NCBI GenBank assembly: GCA_001414345.1
Contig: LLCB01000255.1
Location: 1 to 64,000 of the forward strand
Direction of reading: 5' to 3'
From: Hymenoscyphus infarciens
Lineage: Eukaryota > Ascomycota > Leotiomycetes > Helotiales > Helotiaceae
DNA: 64,000 nt
Positions 24,414 through 35,000 of the stretch are shown here, piece by piece. Within the stretch, counting starts at the first letter, position 1. Each line of letters begins with the position of its first letter. The position numbers and the translations under genes were made by a program. Below the pieces are notes generated by a model that did no database searches, had not been told where the DNA came from, and saw only the letters and a list, made by a program, of their open reading frames with translations.

Positions 24414-25563
24414 GGAAATCACATGGAGATATTCTTTATTTTTGGTATCCCTGGTTCTCGTCTCGTCTCCCGTCAGACCCATTCTCTCAGTGTACCCCTA
24501 TAAAAATTGTAAGTTGGGGTCAGGAAATTCAGAGCGACTGCACGAAAAAAAGCAGGGTCACCGAAAAGATGGGTCTAAAGTACCCTCACCTACTTCACAC
24601 GACCCCATTACCCCCAACGCATCCTGGTATCTGCAATTTGGAGCATCAGTTTCCACACTTGAAGCGGGATTAAAACATATCCGGTCTTTGGAATATTGCC
24701 TATTTTAGGACCTTTCACTTGGATAGAAAGAAAGTATTCAGATTCATATGCCTACACGTACTTTATTTTCTTTCTATTATAAAACTCTGCGTGCTCCTTG
24801 GTTTCTTGACCTCATTTGGAATTTGGCCGACGCCCCCGCTTTTTGGTGCGTTCGGGATGCCGTACCCCCCTCCCCCAATATGGCGAAATGGATGTTTGTT
24901 GATACTTGTGTTGGACCCCATGGTTTCTGAACTCACATAAGAGGTGCCGTAGCATAGAGAAATGAGAATTTTGCTTCGGTGATAAATACAGATATGGAAT
25001 GGTATTATGAGGATTACTTAAAGTGATGGCACAGCAGAAACGGCGGTTACACAACATGGAATCAGAAGAAAATGGGCGTTCTTAGTTTCCTCTTATACAT
25101 TGACCAACCTAATCAACAATCTGGAAAATTGGCAAGCGATTCTTAGCATCTACGATATTCAGATCAATGAGCATTTCGAAGACTGCTACCTGGATCCTTT
25201 GAAACTGACAAGCCCGACGTCGACTGTGATCTCCACTCGCTTAAATTTGCCTCACCGGGACTTCGTGAATCGAGAATAAAGACCGTTCTTTGGCCAAACC
25301 AAAAAAATAAGACCGAACAATCAAAGAACCCATTCGACACCATTCGACGCGCACAAAGGGAAAACTCCACCACAAAGCCTTTCTCTCAAACAATCCCCAT
25401 TGTCTCCCATAACACTCCCCTCTTCATAAAAGCATACCCCAGTTCGCAACATAAACAAACCCAGACCCCAAGCATTTAAGTCCCCAACTTTCTGCTCAAA
25501 ATCCCCTTCCTCGCTAACCACCTTTCTGCCTATACATCAATCGATTTATACCAGCAACCCAAC
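24414..25563. other. Gene-free stretch
   Basis: No supported gene. It begins with the likely 3' UTR of the carrier gene and ends with the leader of the Cys-rich protein at 25564. Short overlapping frames on both strands lack any family features. Confidence 0.4.
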
Positions 25564-25818
25564 ATGTGCAACCAACAAGTCAAGGTCTTCCGCTGCCAGC
25601 ACGTCCACTCCTCGGGTTGGACGTCCTGCTCGGAAATCCTTTACTGTGGGGGGAAGAGCGAATACCGTGTTCGATCACTCCGACGTTGTCCGGAGTGCAT
25701 TGAGAACGGGGTTAAGGTTCCAACACCCAGTCGTCCGACGTTGATAGCCACCGGTAGTTCTGGTTCCAGCTCTAAGTCTAGTTCTGGCTCTGCGTCTACC
25801 AGTGGCTTTGAAACTTAA
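25564..25818 (+). CDS. Short Cys-rich protein, family member A
   Basis: 84-residue single-exon protein with no named family that I recognise. It opens MCNQQVKVFRCQH and has cysteines at 2, 11, 22, 28, 42 and 45 with His13 and His15. The last three cysteines form C-x13-C-x2-C (RRCPEC), an arrangement shared exactly with three other short proteins in this window. The spacing of Cys and His pairs suggests metal binding, probably zinc; that is inference. The C-terminal ~25 residues are a Ser/Gly-rich tail. No signal peptide is evident, so it is probably intracellular. The start is the ATG immediately before the first Cys, as in the other members. Confidence 0.6.
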   Translation: MCNQQVKVFRCQHVHSSGWTSCSEILYCGGKSEYRVRSLRRCPECIENGVKVPTPSRPTLIATGSSGSSSKSSSGSASTSGFET

Positions 25819-27841
25819 ACTAATGGAACGTCGACTCAAGGGGGACTTCGTGGTGGGAAGTCTTAGTGGGCGGATGTTGTTGTGTCATTTTGTAAGGGAT
25901 TTACAAGATGATGGAAGTGGGAAGAGAGAGGCCCATGTAGCTGCTCTGTCAATTTGTAGAAGACTCACCACTTTTATGAGATAATTGTTAGAAAGAGACG
26001 ACTGTCTGCAATTCTAGAGGGAAAACCCAATCCCTCTTGTGTAGGTTGTTTTTTAGGCTCTAGAACCTCCTAAACCCTAAACCCCCTAAATAATCAACAC
26101 CTATATCTTTACAAGTTTTAAAAATTGAATTCCAAGTGAAAAATGACCGCCCTCCCCCTTCTTTTCCCTTCAACTTTTCACTCTCCCTACATTCCCCCAA
26201 TGAGCTAGGAAGAAGGGAGTAGCGCACCTGATTTCTGAAGTACTCAAATTGACATTTTAAACGGCTTGCTTTGTGAAACCCTTTACTATTATCAACTTAG
26301 CTAGAATTAAAATTTCCGTAATACAGAGAAAAAACTAGTTACTAGGTGTTAGTTGGAGAGCTCCAGGTTTCTATTGACGACTCATCCCTTAGACTTTTCA
26401 TACAGATAAACTACGAGGTATGCCTCGCGAAACAGGTGCCATTCGTGGGTAACCTGGAAATAGCGAGGTGCAGCTAGCTACCAGGCAACCCCATGAATAG
26501 CAATAGAAAACAAAGAACCCACCATCGGAGGTATAGAAACCAGCCAGTATCTTATCCAAACATGCACACTAACATCTCTCCCAGCTACCTTCCTGACACA
26601 GAAATGTAATCCACCCACCCGAATCACCCGAATCAAATTCGAGATATGGGATACCGCGGGACAGGAACGTTTTACATCACTTACTCCCATGTACTATCGA
26701 AATGCTTAGTCTGCCCGGGTCGTCTACCATCTCACGAAGCCTATATCACTCGTCAAAGCGAAACACTGGGTAGCAGAGTTGTAGAGATAGGCATTGCTGG
26801 GAATTTGTTATTGCTCTTGTAGGCAACAAGCTTGATTTGACCAACGAGAACCAAATATAATTCAAGGCCATCCTTTCAGAGCGATGTCCAAGAATCAAAC
26901 AGGGTCGCACATTCTCCTGGCCTTTGGCCTTTGGAGGCTGGCTGTTGACTGTTGCTCAAAGGGTTCGCGAAGGACAACCAACACCAGACTTTAATCCTCA
27001 CAAATATAAATATCGCTATTAGGTTACCTTATTCCAACACGAGTGATTATTATTGTCAAAAAAGTACATAACAGGTTTGTGTTCTAGCAAAAAGGGACGT
27101 GATATGTACTGAGATAAGACTCTCTATATAAGAAAATCACTGAGATCTCTATTCTTGAATTGTGGTTATGGCAAGCAAGGACAGAGTTCGGCGTACTCAT
27201 ACGAACCCATACGGTTAACTTAAAACATCCAGGAGAAAAACAGAATCTTCAACTCTCTCTCATTCGAGAGAAAGAAGGGGAAGCCGATGTGTAACGATTA
27301 CATAACCAAGAATCGGGTTGTTTTCCAAGTACTTCTTCTTCGTATAATTGACGTGCTTTGGCAAAGTCTCGACAATCCGCTTTGTCATCCGGGATGATGG
27401 TTGGGTACGAAGTGTTGCGTGTGAGAATGGAGAAGGAAAGAGGAATAGAATGGAGAAGGAAATGGAAAACGGGGGGAGACTTTTGATTTAGCTGTGCTTT
27501 TACTTTAGCGGTTCTTTTGGGTGGGTTTATTTACAAGGGTTTGTTTAGAAGGGTTTGTTTAGAAGGGTTTGTTTACAAGGGTTTATTTTGAAGGCTTTGG
27601 TAAGAGGGTTTTGGTAAGAAGGTTTGGTAAGTGAAATCCCTCCCCTTTCCTTTCACAAAGAGTATCTTATAGAAAAGGAGAGTCGAGAGGAACCATGACT
27701 GTAATCCCAAGCCACATTTCCTTCCACCATCATCTCGACTCTTTTAGGGTAATTGATCAAAATCAAGTAATTAAAATTACCAAGAGAGTCCTAACGACCC
27801 AAAAGAGTCCTACGTTCCCAAGCACAAACCTACCTACCTAC
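25819..27841. other. Gene-poor stretch with a 14-bp minisatellite
   Basis: No complete gene. On the minus strand around 27440-27260 there is an open stretch with protein-like composition (DDKADCRDFAKARQLYEEEV) but no start codon that I can place; it may be a gene relic. A five-copy 14-bp direct repeat (GGGTTTGTTTAGAA and variants) lies at 27523-27592. Confidence 0.4.
27523..27592. repeat. 14-bp minisatellite, five copies
   Basis: Five adjoining 14-bp units of GGGTTTGTTTAGAA with A/G and G/C variants, followed by two more degraded GGTTTGGTAAGA-type units. It is intergenic, between the possible coding relic and Cys-rich member B. Confidence 0.85.
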
Positions 27842-28057
27842 CTACCACCCATCCCTCAACCAAGGACGACTCCACAGCAACCAATTGCCACGGCAACTCT
27901 CACATTTATCATGCACACTCACCGCGTAACTCCTATACGTAGGACACTCCGCGCGCTTAACGCCGAGTCTGGAAGGGAGACTGCAGTTGGTGACGGCGAG
28001 GGAGTTTGCGCCTGCGTGGGAGCAGCGGGTGTATTTGGTGCGGATATTTTCGCACAT
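27842..28057 (-). CDS. Short Cys-rich protein, family member B
   Basis: 71-residue protein starting MCENIRTKYTRCSH. Cysteines at 2, 12, 25, 38, 52 and 55 and His14 follow the same plan as the other members: M-C, then C-x-H after 9 residues, and a terminal C-x13-C-x2-C (CESC). The start is placed at the ATG directly before Cys2, although the frame stays open further upstream to about 28243; the shared M-C start in all four copies decides this. The tail after CESC is short and Trp/Arg-rich. Function unknown; metal binding is inferred. Confidence 0.55.
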   Translation of the reverse strand: MCENIRTKYTRCSHAGANSLAVTNCSLPSRLGVKRAECPTYRSYAVSVHDKCESCRGNWLLWSRPWLRDGW

Positions 28058-29458
28058 GGTTTTTGTTAGTGTAGAATAGGAGGGTGGGGAATTTGAATGG
28101 AAGAGGAAATGGAAGAGGAAATGTGATGGAGGTGAGGAGTAGGAGAGGCTTGAGATGTATGATGATGTAGGTACTGGAATTGTGTTGTCTCGTGAGTGAT
28201 GATGGGATTGTGGTGTTGTTCTTTTTGGGCCTTTGTTTTCCAAGCTTATGGAAAGTAAGTTTCTTTGTTATTACTCAAATGAGGTGAATGCGACCACTGA
28301 AGGACTCTAGTAAGCGAGGACAGACCGTTAACAGAGGTTTGGTTTGAGTTAAGAACCATAGGTGACAGAGGGTTCTATCAAAGTCGTCTTCGTACTTTGC
28401 ATAGAAGGTCTACCTAGGCATCGTGCGAGAAGGTTCAGGAGCATCGCAAGATAGATTCAACTAGTCTTCTAAGCCTCTCTAACAATAGTCGACTGGTGAG
28501 GAATCTCACGTATGTTGTATCTCGTATTCCTTGCGCCTTAAGAAATATCAACGTAAGAGGCTAAGATAGTAGAGTATAACCAAGTTTGATCCAAACAATG
28601 GCCGAGAAAGAATTCCACTCCCGAAATATCTGCCGACTTGTAGCTCAACTTGTAGCTCAAGTTGTAGCTCATCTCTAGACACTAATATCTCACCAGTGCT
28701 CTCTTCACATGCAACTAGCAACAGGCCCAAATCTGACAGCAGCCTCCACCACAACTTGGAAAGGTCCGGGCACTCTTCGGATCAGAGGAGCATGTCTCAT
28801 GAGGACCAATGGAGAAAAGGAAGGCATTGACAAGAAGCTAGTGACACCTTCTAGGCGCCTTCCCTCCTACTTTTTCACATGAAAAGTGTTCAGTTTTGAG
28901 CTACGGAGGAGGACCGGAGGCATTCTTGCAGCCACAGCAGTCTCTCTCGTGTAGACTACTGTGAGATGACCAATGTAGACTACTGTAAGATGACCACGAG
29001 GCAGAGATACCTTAGTGAGTGGCTTGCAGTAGAGAGCAGCGGGCCGTGGTGGACGACTTGCATGTGGTGCGAATAACCCGAATAACCCGAATTCCGCCGC
29101 AAAGTGAGACGGCGGTGGGGGACTTGGTTCTGAATTGTTTGTACAGCGGTGTACTGTACATTAATTCGGTGTGTGTTCTTCTTTGCTTTTGTTTCTTGTT
29201 TCGGAAAGGAGAAGTGATTTGAGTGGTAGGATGATGGATCAACGCCATCAGCTGAGAAGAAAAAGAAGAGCAAGTTACGATTGGTAGTTAGGTATACTCC
29301 CAACCCCCACCCACCCCACATACCCCTCCCCCTTTTGGGATTCCCCCACATACCCCCCTCCCCACTCTTTTGGGATTCCCCCGCATATGGCGATTGTTCG
29401 GAATTCTCTCCGCTCTGCCTGCAAGCTGGTCCATCTCCGTGTGGGGGAGACAAGCACA
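28058..29458. other. Gene-free stretch with short duplications
   Basis: No gene seen. It includes a triplicated ACTTGTAGCTCA-type word at 28628-28672, a 24-bp tandem duplication at 28950-28996 (TGTAGACTACTGT.AGATGACCA) and an imperfect repeat of CCCCACATACCCC(T)CCC with TTTTGGGATTC near 29316-29384. Confidence 0.5.
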
Positions 29459-29460
29459 TA

Positions 29461-29552
29461 CTTAGTCCCAGGCGTAACAGTCCATAACGGGGCCTCCTAA
29501 ATAAACCCTGCTTTGCTGGGTCCCGCTATGGACTGATTCGCCTGGGACGAAG
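29461..29552. mobile_element. 92-bp MITE-like element with 31-bp inverted ends
   Basis: The two ends are inverted copies: the left starts CTTAGTCCCAGGCG and the right, read backwards, starts CTTCGTCCCAGGCG. The match extends 31 bp with four mismatches and leaves a loop of about 30 bp. The element is flanked on both sides by TA (29459-29460 and 29553-29554), the target duplication used by Tc1/mariner/pogo transposases. It has no coding capacity. Likely a non-autonomous miniature inverted-repeat element; the mobilising transposase is not in this window. Confidence 0.75.
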
Positions 29553-30186
29553 TACAATACCTACTGAGGTCCAGTGTAGCAGATTCAGAACGAGTCATGG
29601 GACCTTGACAATACTGTCATCGTGGGTCGCGCGCCCGTTGGGACAAAGAAGGTCGCAAGACAAAGAGGAACCGCGTACTAGCAGAAACTAGTGTAGGTAG
29701 TGGTAGGTTACGAGTAACATTGACTGCGGAATAGAGGGCATCGTGACCAAACGTCTCAGTCTCAGTCTCAGTCTCAGTCTCAGATGAGAGATAAGCCAGG
29801 AAGAGAGGGTCTAGAGGTCTAGAGGTCTAGAGGTCTAGAGGTCTAGAGGAGGAAGATGTCAGTTGTGAATCAAGTGTTAAAATCCTGCGCTGGAGCTGAG
29901 CCCTCGTGATCTTATTATTCCCCGGATTTCGCGGCCTTTGCCCTGTATTTGCACCCCTGCGCCTGCTCAATCTCCGCCCGCCAACAATTTAACCTGCTCA
30001 CCTCACCTCACCTCACCGTCATCCACCTACTCTACTCTACTCTACTCTACTCTACTACTGCCCCTTACGACTATGAAGAGGCACCTTTAGTAACCACACT
30101 ACATTGACCCTCTTTCCTTCTACCCCGAGACCAGCAGGATCGAATACCTACAACTGCCCGTTCCATGGAGGCCGGCGCGAGAAACG
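29553..30186. other. Intergenic region and lipase leader, rich in microsatellites
   Basis: No gene seen. It lies between the MITE and the lipase start and carries four different short tandem repeats (see separate entry); the right half is C/T-rich and probably the promoter and 5' leader of the lipase gene. Confidence 0.5.
29754..30058. repeat. Cluster of four different short tandem repeats
   Basis: Within 305 bp there are (TCTCAG)x5 at 29754-29783, (GGTCTAGA)x5 at 29808-29847, (CTCAC)x4 at 29997-30016 and a CTACT/TACTC run at 30027-30058. All lie just upstream of the lipase gene, in its presumed promoter/leader. Confidence 0.9.
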
Positions 30187-32631
30187 ATGGTTCTGTTAGA
30201 ATACCTTCAGAAGCCAACCACACTATGTGTCGACGATAGCAAACCCCAGCAACTCCTCCCCTCCTCTGCTCCAATCCGAGGATATCTTCCCAGCGACGAT
30301 GGCTCCTCGCAAAAACATAATTCTTTGTCGGGGCAAACATGGGGTCTCTTAGGACCCGCTGCCAAAGTATTAAGGGGCAGCATCAACTTGGTCAATCATA
30401 CCGTCTCTGGCTTTTATGATGGAACGACTGAGAGCGAGAGGAAAGCAGAGAGGAAGAAGCAGGAAACGCGCCAGATTCTAGCTCTGCGAATGAAGAATGC
30501 GGAAACCATGGAGAAATGGCAGCATGCCGCACAGGAGTTGGACCTCCTGGAGGACAACGAAGCCTGGAAACAAGACTCGACCTCCTCCGAATTCGACGCT
30601 GTCCTCATCGAGACACGACTGAAGCAACTGGACGAAGCCAGAATCAACTGCGATATCAAATTGATGATGTACCTGGTACGGACGGCTCTGTCCAGAGACT
30701 TGGGCGGCATGGGAAGCATTCGATTATACAAGCACTCTCATATCGGGACGAAGGACTTGATCGAACGGTATATCGATTCCACTCTCGATACGATCCGGAA
30801 AATGGTTGAGATTAGCAAACACAAGCTACCCGATGGACTCGAAACGAAGGACATATTGGAGCAGGTTGTGTATGCCAGACAGGCATTTGGCAGGAGCGCA
30901 TTATTACTGAGTGGAGGTGCTACTTTTGGAATGAACCATGTTGGAGTTTTAAAGGCACTTTTCGAGGCCAAATTATTACCCCGGATCATTTCAGGTGCCT
31001 CTGCTGGTAGTATTGTTTGCGCTGTGCTCTGCACCAGAATCGATGAGGAAATACCGGAAGTGCTAGCAAACTTCCCACATGGAGATCTTGCAGTATTCGA
31101 AGAAGATGGAAGAGAGGATACCATACTGGAACGCGTTCGACGCCTGCTCACCGAAGGATCGTGGATTGAAATCAAGCATTTAACGCGAGTTATGCAGGAG
31201 TTGCTTGGGGACATGACTTTCCAGGAGGCATACAACCGAACAAGGAGGATATTGAACATTTGTGTTTCATCAGCCTCGGTTTACGAACTGCCCCGACTAC
31301 TGAATTATGTCACGGCACCCAATGTCATGATTTGGTCCGCGGTCGCTGCCTCATGCTCGGTCCCTTTGGTTTTCTCTGCGGCTCAACTTTTGGTCAAAAA
31401 TCCAGCAACTGGTGAACACACTCCCTGGAACCCAACTCCACAACATTGGATCGATGGAAGTGTCGATAATGACCTTCCGATGACTCGGTTGGCAGAAATG
31501 TTCAATGTCAATCATTTCATCGTTTCTCAGGTCAATCCACATGTCGTTCCATTTCTCATCAAAGATGATGAGAGTATCACCCAGGACGCGCAATCAAACA
31601 GTTCAGGACCCGGATGGGTTTACACTCTCACCAATCTCGCCAAAGACGAAGCCTTACATCGTATGCATGTCCTTGCGGAATTGGGCGTCTTCCCGAATCT
31701 CGTCACCAAAGCTCGATCCATTCTAAGCCAGAAGTATTCTGGAGATATTACCATTCTCCCACAAATAGAATACAAGGATTTCCCGCGAATGTTGAAGAAC
31801 CCAAGTACCGAATTCATGTTGCAAGCTTGCCTGAGTGGGGAGAGAGCAACGTGGCCCAAACTCAGCATGATTCGAAATCATTGTGCTGTGGAGTTGGAGT
31901 TGGACGCTGCTGTGCAAAAATTGCGTGCACGAGTCGTGTTTAGCCCTAGTCAAGTTGACCTTCGAAGAATGACGACCGGAAGTCTCTCTCAATACTCCAG
32001 CGGAAAACTCGGTAAGAGACGCGATAGTGGAGGTGATATGCAAGCACTTGGCATCGAAGGGGGACGAACAGCAAGAAAACATACTTCTCGCCCGCCCCTT
32101 CGAACCTCCAATTCGCACTGGAATATCCCACGACGATATCTACCACCTCTCGCTACCCTCGGGCCTCGCACCACCAAACCACAAGCTCGCGAAATGGACC
32201 CCTTTACTCTCCTCACTCCCCTCAAAGCTCCCGAGTTAATTGCCGATTCCTCGTCCGCGGCCGAAACAGCCTACTCCCCTCCCAGTTCGGACGGAGATAT
32301 CGATTCCCACACCGATGATAGTAGTCCCGAGCTAGAGGTTGAGACCAAAGAGCTGGATCCATACGGGAATAAGCACCGCTTCTCCACCGAGGAGGATTTA
32401 GATTTCTTCTCCAACACCCAACCGGTCACATCAAAAACCGACCGCGTCCTCGCTACCTCGCCTTATTCTAGTAGGAGGGGCTCGCAGGTCAATATGAATA
32501 TGGGACTCATGATGTCGCCTTCTAATGCGCTTGCTGGAAGGCGATTTCTGGAGGTGAGGACGGAACCTAGTAGTCCGGAGCAGGTTCATAACAAGCATTT
32601 TCATTTGAAACCTACAGCTTCTCAAGGGTAG
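30187..32631 (+). CDS. Patatin-like triacylglycerol lipase (Tgl3/4/5 type)
   Basis: Intronless 814-residue protein of the fungal Tgl3/Tgl4/Tgl5 group, lipid-droplet lipases/acyltransferases that release fatty acids from stored triacylglycerol. The patatin domain is complete: glycine-rich oxyanion motif GGATFGMNHVGVL near 243-255, nucleophile elbow GASAGS with Ser272, and the second dyad residue Asp423 in WIDGSVDNDLPM. An N-terminal helical region with a TAG-lipase-type basic/acidic segment (about 75-200) precedes it. The C-terminal ~180 residues are Ser/Pro-rich and probably a regulatory phosphorylation region. The start at 30187 is the first Met in frame. Assignment among Tgl3, Tgl4 and Tgl5 is left open. 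Confidence 0.9.
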   Translation: MVLLEYLQKPTTLCVDDSKPQQLLPSSAPIRGYLPSDDGSSQKHNSLSGQTWGLLGPAAKVLRGSINLVNHTVSGFYDGTTESERKAERKKQETRQILALRMKNAETMEKWQHAAQELDLLEDNEAWKQDSTSSEFDAVLIETRLKQLDEARINCDIKLMMYLVRTALSRDLGGMGSIRLYKHSHIGTKDLIERYIDSTLDTIRKMVEISKHKLPDGLETKDILEQVVYARQAFGRSALLLSGGATFGMNHVGVLKALFEAKLLPRIISGASAGSIVCAVLCTRIDEEIPEVLANFPHGDLAVFEEDGREDTILERVRRLLTEGSWIEIKHLTRVMQELLGDMTFQEAYNRTRRILNICVSSASVYELPRLLNYVTAPNVMIWSAVAASCSVPLVFSAAQLLVKNPATGEHTPWNPTPQHWIDGSVDNDLPMTRLAEMFNVNHFIVSQVNPHVVPFLIKDDESITQDAQSNSSGPGWVYTLTNLAKDEALHRMHVLAELGVFPNLVTKARSILSQKYSGDITILPQIEYKDFPRMLKNPSTEFMLQACLSGERATWPKLSMIRNHCAVELELDAAVQKLRARVVFSPSQVDLRRMTTGSLSQYSSGKLGKRRDSGGDMQALGIEGGRTARKHTSRPPLRTSNSHWNIPRRYLPPLATLGPRTTKPQAREMDPFTLLTPLKAPELIADSSSAAETAYSPPSSDGDIDSHTDDSSPELEVETKELDPYGNKHRFSTEEDLDFFSNTQPVTSKTDRVLATSPYSSRRGSQVNMNMGLMMSPSNALAGRRFLEVRTEPSSPEQVHNKHFHLKPTASQG

Positions 32632-33659
32632 TCGAGCTTTACCTTTTTTGTCTCTTTTGTTATACATACATACGCATACTGCATACCCTTTCTTTTTCTT
32701 CTTTTTTTTGTTTTGACTAATGGCTTGAACGCAGCAGCTGCATAGTTTTCTTTTAAGTGGCGAATTGTCGTTTCTGCATTATAGCGCTTTTCGCATGGGG
32801 AGGGGTTATTAGATACCAGGACTGTGCGGGATTGGATGCACAGATATTTGGCGTTTGCCTGTGGTCTTTTTTTTTTTTGGTTTTCGAGATGAGAAGGGGG
32901 ATCTCGAGGCGTTTGGATGGGTGTGGGGTGGGAGGGTTGTTTGAGTTTTTTTATTATGGGCATGAGGGTACGAGCATGGGGATGGGAATGAGAATGAGAA
33001 TGAGAATGAGAATGAGGATGAGGATGAGAATGAGAATGAGAATGAGAATGGGAATGAGAATGAGAATGAGAATGAGAATGGGAATGAGAATGGCTTTATT
33101 ATTAGAAATTGAGAAGAGAGAGAGAGAAGAGATAAATTTAAGATTTGAAACATTTACTGTTTTCCCTCGCATGTTTAAGATGTCTAGGTTCTACCTCTGG
33201 CATCTGTTGTGAGAACACTTACTCGCTCATTACTTCAGAGAGTGTGGGACAATTACATGTACTTGTTTGATAAGATTAGGATGATCTAGAATCTTTTGTC
33301 TATACAAGGCAACTGCAGACGCGAAAAGGAAAGTGCAATAACATGAACAACACCATGAATTGACAAAAGGACAGAGGTAGGGCGTCTCGTATTAGGGCGT
33401 CCTAGATACACCAAAAAGTCGGAATCAACTAAATCGCCAATCGCAAAGCGTAAAACATAAGAAGAGGTAAAATTCCATCAAAGCTACTAGTTAAATCAAC
33501 CTACTCTTACGACGGCTCTCTACTACTCTCTCCTCTCTCTTATTCTTATAGTCTGGTAGACTAACTCTTTTTCTCTCTTCTCTCTCTTCTTTTTCTTCTT
33601 CTTCTTCTTAACTCTTTCTTAACTCTTTCTTCCTTTTCTTAACTCTTTCTTACTGTTGG
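32632..33659. other. 3' flank of the lipase gene with a hexamer minisatellite
   Basis: No gene seen. It includes the likely 3' UTR, the GAATGA minisatellite at 32982-33091 and a T/C-rich tract with repeated TTAACTCTTTC words near 33607-33652. The DNA becomes AT-rich toward the right end. Confidence 0.45.
32982..33091. repeat. (GAATGA)n-type minisatellite
   Basis: About 110 bp of purine-only hexamers GAATGA with GGATGA and GGAATGA variants on the plus strand, downstream of the lipase stop codon. Open frames across it on both strands are repeat artefacts. Confidence 0.9.
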
Positions 33660-35000
33660 TATGACTTATGGTCATAAAAGCGATGCAAAAAGAGTTGTAT
33701 ATTCGTTCGTGTATACCGAGTAAAGCTAGCTACGATGCCTACTTAAGTAGCTCTTAAGCGAGAAGGTCACGTGTTCCCACGTGTTTCTACGTATGCTAAT
33801 CCAAGTAGCTATTTACTCTTAAATATATACCGACACTTACTTCTCTTTAAGAAGTAGAAAGAAGAGAAAGCTAAAGACAAGGAAATATATTTACTTCTTA
33901 CTTATTCTAGCTCTTCTTTGAAGAAGTAGGAGAGTGATATTAGAAGAGTAACGTGACTAGTAATTGTTTACAAGCTCTCTACTCGCTGTCTTACTACTTC
34001 TTTTCTTCTCTCTATTCTTTATTTTTATTTTTTACTCTCTAATTAATTCAAAAGAACTATTTTACTCTCTAATTAATTCAAAAGAACTAATTTACTCTCT
34101 AATTAATTCAAAAGAACTACTTTATCACTCCTACTAAAAGAGGGGGTTTTGAGTTAGAAAAGAGAGATATTCTAGTTAGTAATTACGAATTATTTACTAT
34201 TTTCTATATATATTTATATCTAAATTCTAGTAAATAAAAGCTCGTACGTTAAGATAGTAGAAGTGAATCGCTTAACTATTATACTAGCTATTCCTTCTCT
34301 ATCATCTATCCCATATACTAGCACCGCGCCTCTAATCGTCGATTTAAGTAACAAAAGCTCTAAGCGAAAGAGTAAAGACTTTTAGGCTTAACTAATAGTA
34401 AAGGGATCGTGAAGTAGCTTACGAAGTAGCTTACGAAGTAGGAAGTAAATAGTATAGAAGTAGGTAAATTTATTATATTCATTGATTTTTTAGTCTCTTA
34501 ATATAACGAAACTAAGAAATAAGAGAAATATTCAGCTAGCTAGAATATCTCTCTTTTCTAACCTAAATACTCTTCTTTTAGTAAGAGAGGTAAATTAGTC
34601 CTTTTGAATTAATTAGAGAGTAAAATAGTTCTTTTGAATTACTTAGAGGGTAAATTAGTTAATTACTGAATTTATAATAGTATAAGCTACTTTTATTCTT
34701 CTTCTTCTTCTTCTTCTTCTTATCTACTCTATAAGAGCGTATAAGAGTAATAAAAATATAGAGCGTATAATAGTAATATTAGTAAGTGTAGAGTAGTAAA
34801 AGTATATAAAAGCAAGAGCGAGAAGAAAAATAGTATAAGATTATTACTCTATTTCTTATTTTAAAAAGTCATACTTTATAATTTACGATTTCTATTTTAT
34901 AATTTAGTCGTTTCCGACTTTTGGTACATACGGGAAGCCGTAGTAGAAGAGGTAATATTAAGCAAGATTTTCAGTCCGAGGCCGCTTATTTGGGTATGTT
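33660..35000. repeat. AT-rich island, probably a RIP-degraded repeat
   Basis: Very AT-rich DNA with abundant TpA and few CpA/TpG steps, the footprint left by repeat-induced point mutation. No open frame of note. It contains a foldback structure (listed separately), GAAGTAGCTTAC duplications near 34410-34440 and a CTT run near 34698-34720. It probably derives from a transposable element too decayed to classify. Confidence 0.65.
34031..34660. repeat. Foldback repeat inside the AT-rich island
   Basis: The left arm holds three perfect-length 30-bp units (TTTACTCTCTAATTAATTCA followed by AAAGAACTA and one variable base) at 34031-34120 and a 23-bp word at 34153-34175. The right arm holds the same material inverted: the 23-bp word exactly at 34540-34562 and about two inverted copies of the 30-bp unit at about 34597-34660. 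The arms could form a long hairpin with a ~365-bp loop. Confidence 0.8.

Noticed and set aside
27260..27480. Minus-strand open stretch with protein-like composition (DDKADCRDFAKARQLYEEEV)
   Set aside because: No start codon or upstream exon can be placed, and the upstream side runs into a minisatellite. Possible relic only.
28980..29459. 159-codon minus-strand frame
   Set aside because: Spans duplicated low-complexity CCCCACATACC words; no domain and odd composition.
30187..32631. Minus-strand frames of up to 173 codons inside the lipase gene
   Set aside because: Shadows of the intact plus-strand coding sequence.
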